Of a stretch of DNA of 64,000 nt, positions 11,457 through 20,400 are shown piece after piece; positions within the stretch are counted from its first letter, which is position 1; every line of letters begins with the position of its first letter. The notes under the pieces were generated by a model. That model made no database searches, was not told the DNA's origin, and saw only the letters and a list, made by a program, of their open reading frames with translations. Source of the DNA: Saussurea involucrata (Eukaryota > Streptophyta > Magnoliopsida > Asterales > Asteraceae). A program made the position numbers and the translations under genes. The stretch is taken from the NCBI GenBank assembly GCA_033807775.1, contig CM066326.1:91612873-91676872 (forward strand), written 5' to 3'.

Positions 11457-14400
11457 AAAGTTTTGGTGAACTGCCGGAGCAAAAATAGAAAATGAGAAGT
11501 CCCTTTTAACTGTTTTCATGCACCGTCAGCCTCCCTCCCAGCCGCTGACATGCAAATGCACACTTTCATGCACTATCTACTGAAAGAGTTATATGAAAAC
11601 CTAAACCCAAAGCAATCACTCACATTTTTTTGAAAACAAAATATAATAGAATGCAAGCACCAATTCACCTGATATAGGAATCTGTGCTTGATCAAGGGGG
11701 AGCGATTCTCCATTCGCAACACGAATTTGCCACTCTACAAGATCTTGACCAACTATCATCTCAGTCACAGGATGTTCAACCTGAAAAAGAATCAAGTCCG
11801 TTCCTGATTAACTATCGCCCATACTTCACTTTTGAATATAAAGAGATGGCACAAGCAGATTAACTACCACCCATCCTTCACTTGTGACTATAAAGAGATA
11901 GCACAAGCAGATTAACTACCACCCATTCTTCACTTGTGAATATAAAGAGATAGCGCAAGCAGATTAACTACCACCCATCCTTCACTTGTGAATATAAAGA
12001 GAGAGCACAAGCAGATTAACTGACACCCATCCTTCACTTGTGAATATAAAGAGATAGCACAAGCAAGTACCTGAAGACGTGTGTTCATCTCCATAAAATA
12101 AAATTCCCCAGAAAGAGTATCAACAATGAACTCAACGGTGCCAGCATTGTGATAACCAACCGCCTTCAATAATTACACAGAAACTGCCAAATCAGTAAAA
12201 CCGTTGAAAATATCTTACATTCCTTCGGTTACAAGTTACAACCAAGATATAAAGCATTCATACTTGAGAGTTGGACATACAAAGATGTCTCACCAAAATT
12301 TTATGGTTTATATCAAATAATAAACGGCAGATAAATCTACCGTCCATTACTTTTCTGAAAACGATTACACATAAATAGCAGACTTCAGTACTTGCAAAGC
12401 ATATAAACTACCAACTTTTTGGCAAAATCTAGATATCCATCTTACCATGGAGATTGAAACTGGTTGTGGGTTTGTTATCTCTTACTATTAACAATGAGGA
12501 GAACCCTCAATATATACACAATACTAGGTTCCTATTCTTGGGCCTATGGGCCTTACACTAATGGACTAGAATATACATACTACTTTAACACTCCTCCTCA
12601 AGTTGGAGCATATATGTTAATCATGCCCAACTTGTTACAAATGAAATCAATCTGAGTCTTCCGGAGAGGTTTAGTAAGAATATCCGCAAGTTGAAATTTT
12701 GTCTTGACATATATTGGCTGAATGGATGGAGGATCTGCTTTAGTCCCTACTACTCGATTTCTGATTAAATGACAATCAACCTCAATATGTTTTGTCCTTT
12801 CATGAAATACTTGATTCTTAGCGATATGCATAGCCGATTGACTATCACAGTATAACCTCATCAAGTCGTCAGAAACAACCCCGAGTTCTCTAAGAAGACG
12901 ACGAACCCATATCATCTCTGACGTGACATCTGCCATGGCTCTATACTCTGACTCGGCACTCGATCTGGACACCGTGTGTTGCTTCTTACTCTTCCAGGAC
13001 ACAAGATTTCCACCAACAAACACACAATACCCAGTCGTAGATCTTCGTGAAATAGGGCATCCTGCCCAATCTGCATCTGAGAATCCTGATATCCGTCCAT
13101 CCCCCTTCTCTCTAAATGCACCCACACGACAGTGACCCTGATCAGAATATAATATCCCTCGACCTGGTGTGGTCTTGAGATACCTCAATACACGAAGAGC
13201 AGCACCCCAGTGTATGGTGTGGCCATGAACTGACTCAGAACACTAACCGCAAATGATATATCCGGTCGAGTGACTGTCAAATAATTAAGTTTCCCAACCA
13301 GTCGCCTATATCGTTCAGGGTCCTTCATCGGACTTCCATCTTCAGGAAGGAGTTTCCCTGTAGGAAGCATTGGGCTATCAGCTGGTTTGCAACCCAGTAA
13401 CCCACACTCCGTCAACATATCAAGGACATACTTCCGTTGAGAGAGAAGTATTCCTTGTGGAGAACGTGACACCTCTATGCCAAGGAAATACCGAAGTCGG
13501 CCTAAGTCGGTAATCTGAAACTGAGACTGAAGAAACTGTTTGAGTTTGGTAATCCCAACCTCATCATCTCCTGTGATTATGATATCATCCACATAAACTA
13601 CTAAAATAATCCTTCGTCCATGGAGATGTCTGAAGAAAACAGAGTGGTCATATGCACTTCGAACCATGCCAAATTCTCCCATAACATCAGAGAAACGCCC
13701 AAACCATGCTCTGGGACTCTGCTTAAGGCCATATAGGGAGCGACGTAACCTGCAAACTTTTGAAGCCTCCTCCTCGACAACAAATCCAGGTGGCTGCTCC
13801 ATATATACATCCTCCTCAAGAACACCATGAAGGAAGGCGTTCTTGACATCAAGCTGGTGGAGCGGCCAATGATGAATGGCAGCCAGAGAGATACAGATGC
13901 GGACAGATGGCATTTTGGCAACTGGAGAGAATGTCTCGTCATAATCAATGCCGTAAGCTTGAGAATAACCTTTAGCAACCAAACGGGCTTTCAGGCGATG
14001 TAAAGATCCATCAGGGTTGAGTTTAACAGTGAATACCCAACGACAACCAATAATACGCTTCCCATGAGGAAGCGGCTCAAGATCCCACGTGTGATTTGCT
14101 CGAAGAGCCCCTATTTCCTCTTCCATAGCCTTTCGCCATCCTGGGTGATTAAGAGCTGTCATCACATCCTTGGGAACTGGGTAGGAGTCAATGGCAGTGG
14201 TGTAGGCATGGGATGCACGGGAGAGGTGAGCATAGGCAACATAATCCTGAATAGGGTAACGAGTGGAATGTCTAGATGCTTTACGGAAAGCTATGGGTAT
14301 ATCGGGTTTCGGTGCACCGGGTGGATCATATATAGGTGTATCATCTGGTGGCGGATCAGGGGTAGAATGAGTAGTGGCGGGTAAGGGTATATCAGGCTCA

Positions 14401-17400
14401 GGCATCGGTGGTGGAACTAAGGATGTCCCCGTATCAGGATCCGGTTGTGAATCAAGTGTCGGTACCGTCTTATCCTTATGTCGTCGAGCATATGTGAAGA
14501 CCAGTGGTGGAGGCATTGTAGGTAGGCCAGATGTGTTACTAACAGTATCTGAGGAATCTGAGACCGGAGAGGTGGATGTAGATGGAACAAAAGGCAGATC
14601 AATCGTGTGAGAATCGGGTTCGGGTTCAGGATCGGGAAACAAATCAAAAGGTGGGGTAAGAGACGTGGAGAAGTAAGGACATGACTCATGAAAAGTGACA
14701 TCAGCACTTGTAAAGTATCGATGAAGAGACGGACTGTAACAACGATACCCTTTTTGAACACGAGAGTAACCAAGGAAGACACATCGAATAGCTCGAGGGT
14801 CAAGCTTAGTAAGACCTGGACGATGATCATGAACGTACGCAACACACCCAAAAATTTTGGGTGCAAGAGAAAATGGGTTACCTTTAGGGAATAAGACAGA
14901 GAACGGAGTCTGACCCTTAAGAACAGATGATGGCATACGATTTATCAGGTAAGCAGCAGTAAGGACAGCATCACCCCAGAATCGGTGAGGGACATTAGAG
15001 TGAAACATGATTGTGCGTGCAACATCCAATAGATGACGGTTCTTGCGTTCAGCAATTCCGTTTTGCTGAGGGGTATACACGCAGGAAGACTCGTGAACAA
15101 TGCCATGTAGTTTCAAATGGTTAGAAAACTCGGTGGATAGATACTCTTTTGCATTATCAGTGCGTAAGGTTTTGATAGATGTGTTAAATTGATTTTTTAC
15201 ATAAGAATGAAATTCACGAAAAATGGAGCTAACTTCACTACGAGATTTCATCAAATAAACCCAAGTGGCGCGAGAATAATCATCAATAAATGTAACAAAG
15301 TACTGAAAACCCAATGTAGATTTGGTAGGGCAAGGACCCCATACATCAGAATGCAAAAGTTCAAACAAAGTACTGACTCTACTAGACACTTTCGGGGGAT
15401 AAGGGCGCCTAGTATGTTTACCAAGCTGACATGACTCACAATGAAAATCATAAGGAATAGGAAAATCCGGTCTCATTTGCCTCAAAACCGCTATAGAGGG
15501 ATGACCTAGCCAGCAGTGAGTCTCCCTCATACTGGAATCACATATGTTTGCTGTAGGGCGTGATGGTAAGGATAGACGGTAGAGGCCTCTTGATTCAAAA
15601 CCGGTGCCAATCAGCCGGTTCGTCCCTAGTTCCTGAAAAATACAGTGAGTAGGAAAAAAGGTTGCAGAACAGTTATTTTGTTTTGTAATTTGACTGACTG
15701 AACAAAGATTATCAGGAAATTTAGGAACAAACAAAATAGAGGAGAGGCGTAGGTTTGTCGAATTGTTAATGGATCCAATGCCCTCAACTGGGCATGAAGA
15801 TCCATTAGCAATTCGAACGGGTGGATGGAAAGCTTCATGTAGGCTAGAAAGGATACCTTGATTCCCAGTCATGTGATGAGTAGCTCCAGAATCAATAACC
15901 CAAGATGAATCAAGACTAGAAAGTGTACCTGAATGGGCAGAGTTGACTTGTGCACTATGGCTGGCTTGTGCAGTATTGGCTTGTGCACTGTGACTGGTTG
16001 TCTGTGAGATCAGTAACTGCTGGAGCCGATTATACTCCTCCTGGCTGAGCATGTAAGTAGGGGCAGTTTGCTCAAGAGGCTCATCAGTAGTAGCCATTTT
16101 GGCTCTAGGACGGGGAGGTGGCTGAGATCCAAGGGGGCGATTTGGACAATTGTACTTCGTGTGTCCATCCAGTTTGCAATAGTGACAAGTAATACCATTA
16201 CCTCGGCCAATCCCCTTCCGCGGAGCAGTATGAGAACCTCGACCAAAACTTTTACCAACGGATGAAGCAGTAGTGGTATACATGGCAGAGGTGTCGATGG
16301 ATCCAGGAGTCGTCGTGTCGGAGCCGTACATCTCTCGCAGGAGATGATATGTGGATGCCACAGAGGAGATAGCGGTAGAGTTGCTCAACAATAGGTGTCG
16401 AGCACTAGAGTACTTAGAAGATAGACCAGCAATGAACATCATAACATCCATCTTAGTATTGCGCTCCTTCTGAACTTTCAAGTCAGTAGTAGGTGGGAAC
16501 AAAGTATGTAGCTCATCCTGAAGTTTTGAGAACCGAGTAAAGTAATCCGTGAATGACGAATCACCTTGCTCGACTCTCGTATATGCCTGAACCACAGAAT
16601 AAGCATGAGACAATGATTCCTTCGCAGAGAAGGATGAAGAGAGATGGTTCCACATTTCTTTTACAGTAGAAAAGTTTTGCGCGATAGCAAGTGTTTGTGG
16701 CTCCATTGCATTCCATAGAGCCATTTGAATACCACTATCATCAATACGCCATTCACGGGTAATAAGAACAGGAGGGTCTTTAGTCAGATGGTCTTCTTTG
16801 TCCAAACTTGTAAGACCCTTTTGGACAAATAGACTCCACGAGTTCCAATTATCAGAATTAAGTTTAATCGGAATACGTAAAACTGATGTGAAGTTAATTA
16901 TACCCGGGGCAATATGACTTGCCTGAACTTCCTTAGGCTTTCCGTCTCCCATTTAAGTGAGCAGAAAAGTGAACAGAAAAGTGTACCAGAAAAGTGAACA
17001 GTAATTCCGGCGTGAACAGTAACTCCGGCGTGAACAGTGGCGGCAGCAGGTTCCGGGCGGGAACAGTGGCGGCAGAGGGCGGGAGCAGGTTCCGGGCAGA
17101 TTCTGGCGGCGTCTGGTGGCAGCAGAGAGCGGCAGCAGGTCTGGATGATTCCGGCGACGGCGGCTAGGGTTTGTACCAAGAGTTAGGCTCTGATACCATG
17201 AAACTGGTTGTGGGTTTGTTATCTCTTACTATTAACAATGAGGAGAACCCTCAATATATACACAATACTAGGTTCCTATTCTTGGGCCTATGGGCCTTAC
17301 ACTAATGGACTAGAATATACATACTACTTTAACAGAGATAATTTAATAAATACCCTATTTGAGTAACCAACGAAGGAGAGTTAAGGTGAGAAGCGTAAGA

Positions 17401-20400
17401 AGAGATCTCCACCGTTGATCACTTTTAACCCCATGCCCACCCAGGAATTGTGCTTCTCACAGGAATTGATCCAGTGCATCTCATTAGTGTTGATCTTCAA
17501 TTAGGATTGATCCAAGGGTGGAGATCCCTTCTTATCCTTCTCACCATAACTTCTCTTCTCACCGGAACCCAGCCCTTGAGTAACCAGTTCAATACTTCTA
17601 TTACCAACAATAATGAAGCTCTGTGCAAAATTACCATAGGCTCCTTACCTTGGCGGCAGATACGGCAGCTTGACCCAAGCGGGATCGAAAGTCGCTAATG
17701 ATATCCGGCTGCAGAAGAGAAGTTTTGTCATAGTTCTAGAAGAATTACAGTATAAGATAACGTAAATATGGATATGAATATGAATTACAGCTGGTGCTTC
17801 TTCAATTATCTTTTGGTGTCTTCTCTGCACACTGCAATCTCTCTCGTACAAGTACACAACGTTGCCTTGCTTGTCCCCAAACACCTATTATTATGAGGTT
17901 GAGAATAAAGCTTAGATGGTTACTTGGTTAGATAGCCAATTTGTCGTAATCTTCACACTAAAATTAGCTAAAGCTTGTGAGAACCCAACGTTTAGACTGT
18001 AACATCCATCCCATGCCAACTGTACAAGATATTGTCAGTTTTATCCACACACCTGGACTCATGGTTTTAAAATGACTCTGATAGAGGTATCAAGTCCCTT
18101 ATAAGGCAACCTTCGTTCCCCTCCCCAACCAATGTGGGATCTTACAATCCACCCCCCTTGGGAGCCCAATGTCCTCGTTGGCACACCAGGTTCTCGGCTA
18201 TGATACAATATGTATGTGAGATCCCAGGCTAACCATCGCAGTTTAAAAAGCGCCTGATAGAGGAGGTATCAAGTCCCTTATAAGGCAACCTTCGTTCCCT
18301 CCCCGACCAATGTGCAGACCATAACGAGTTTCTGAAATTGGAACCGAGAAGAATGATAAGCTTTCATTTGGATCTCACTTGCCGGTTATTACATTTGACT
18401 AATTAAAAAATTAATCTAAAAGTATTATGTAACCAAACACAATTACCTGGACTTCTATATGCCTTGGCCTTGTTATATATTTCTCCAGCAAAATTGTGTT
18501 TACGCCAAAAGAAGCAGCAGCCTCACGTTGTGCTCCTAAAAATGAGTCAACAAATTCTTTTGGACTTTGCACAATCCTCATGCCCTGAAACTCAATAAAC
18601 AATTACACCAATATGACATAAATATTTTATCTGAAACAAGATTTAACAAATGCACGACTCAACAATGATTTATTTGTTGTTTTCCATGTGAAACGGCGAG
18701 CCTTTGCAGAAAAGACACGTACCCATGTGAGCAAGGAGTCACAAGCTAATCTAGGGTTGGGTTCCAGAGAATGAAAGTTATGGTGAGAAAGGTAAGAAGG
18801 GATCTCCACCATTAGATGCACATTAGGATGAGATGCCCCGGATCAATTCCCGATCAAGCGCGATTCATAGGGTGGGGGTGAGATTAAAAGTGATCAAGGG
18901 TCCAGATCTCTTCTTACCTTCTTACCTTCTCACCTTAACTCTTCTTCTCACACGATCCTTTGTCAGCTAATCTATAAATTAACTAATTTGAACTAAGCTA
19001 TTATCTTAGATAAAAGAAGTACCTTTCCTCCACCTCCGTGGGTGGGCTTTATTAGAACAGGGTATCCAATCTTCTCTGCTTCTGATTTCATGACGTTAAT
19101 ATCTTGTTCATGACCATGATACCCGGGCACAAGTGGCACACCTGCTGCACCCATGATTCTCTTTGATGCACTAAAGTACATATAAAAGCAACAAATCGGA
19201 ACAGTTGAATAAAAGAAATAATCCATAAAGAACATTTTCTAAAGGAAATGAAGTAAAGGAACACATGAATGCAGAAGAGATAACTTGACCTTAAGCCAAC
19301 GGCCACATAGGGATAACAACTAAGAGCAATCAGAATTCAGAAATATATGTATATACAATTGTAAGGTTACAATAAGACACAGACCCACCTTAAGACAGTA
19401 AGGGGGCGTTTGGTTTTTTTTGGAAAGGGTATCCCAGGCACAGCCCGGACTAATCCCTGGCAATTTTGAAACTTAAAGATGTCTTATCAATGTTGAGGAC
19501 GCCTGGGATCGAACCCTGGGTAGATGGGATATTCCACCACATCACCCAGGGCGATCAACCAATGTGCTACAACCTGATTGACAAGGGGGCGTTTGGTTCG
19601 TAGAATGGAATTTGATGGAATTGGAATCCATCGAAGAAATTTGACTTTGAAGGAATTTGAATGGAATTTGACTACGTGTTTGGTTGGTAGGAATTCAATT
19701 CCTTCACTTAAGCCAAGGAATGATGAATTCTTTAAATTGTGAAATTCAATGGAAGTCAAGGGATTCCATCATTTTCATTATGTGTAATGAACCAAACATA
19801 GGATTTGGAAATTGGCAAAAGGAATTATCCATTCCAATTCCTTCAAAATCCATGAACCAAACAACCTCTAAGGGAGTGTTTGGTTAATGGAATTTGATGG
19901 AATTGGAATCCATTGAAGGAATTTGACTTTGAAGGAATTGGAACGGAATTTGACCACGCATTTGGTTGGTAGGAATTGGAATGGAAAATGATGGAATTCA
20001 ATTCATTCACTTAAGCCAAGGAATGATGAACTCTTTAATATGTGGAATTCAATGAATTCAAAGGATTCCATCATTTTCATTATGTGAACCAAACATAGGA
20101 TTTGGAATTTGGTCAAAGGAATTATCCATTCCAATTCCTTCAAAATCCATGAACCAAACAACCCCTAAGTAAAAATGTTAATTCTGGAAGCTATATACGT
20201 TTGTTTCGGTTCAAAAGTTGACTACTTTCTTCATAAAATTCGTCTAATTTCATAAGAGATAATACAAAAAATCAGTTGGAAATTTGGAGAAAGAATAAAA
20301 GCATGGATATGTAACAAGAAAAGAAGTTCGTGATCTTTGTACCTTTTATCACCCATCTCACGTATTGCAGATGCAGGTGGTCCAACAAATGCAAATCCTT

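Larger units (their letters stand above)
9882..12163 (-). other. MCCA: MCCA exons 7-10: catalytic core and carboxylase C-terminal domain
   Basis: Exon 7 (12071-12163) encodes AVGYHNAGTVEFIVD and FYFMEMNTRLQ; the Glu and Asn of MEMN and the Arg of NTRLQ are the family's metal and bicarbonate-site residues. Exon 8 (11669-11780) begins VEHPVTEM. Exon 9 (10645-10749) carries HAFEARIYAENV and GFLPATG. Exon 10 (9882-10018) carries SVRVETGVEEGDTVSMHYDP and MIAKLVVWG. Splice phases 1 at exons 8/9 and 9/10 rejoin correctly. Confidence 0.92.
12455..17334 (-). mobile_element. Young Ty1/copia retrotransposon in MCCA intron 6
   Basis: LTRs at 12455-12590 and 17199-17334, each 136 bp, read as identical, starting TGAAACTGG and ending TTTAACA. 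A five-base duplication GAGAT lies at 12450-12454 and 17335-17339. The primer-binding site (TGGTATCAGAGCC, initiator tRNA-Met) is at 17186-17198 and the polypurine tract at 12591-12604, so the element is on the minus strand, the same direction as MCCA. Gag-pol order protease, integrase, RT, RNase H marks copia. The LTRs are unusually short. One frameshift near 13200 breaks the polyprotein. Confidence 0.96.

Noticed and set aside
14064..14866. Several long frames opposite or beside the copia polyprotein
   Set aside because: Shadows of the gag-pol frame in a region with skewed composition.
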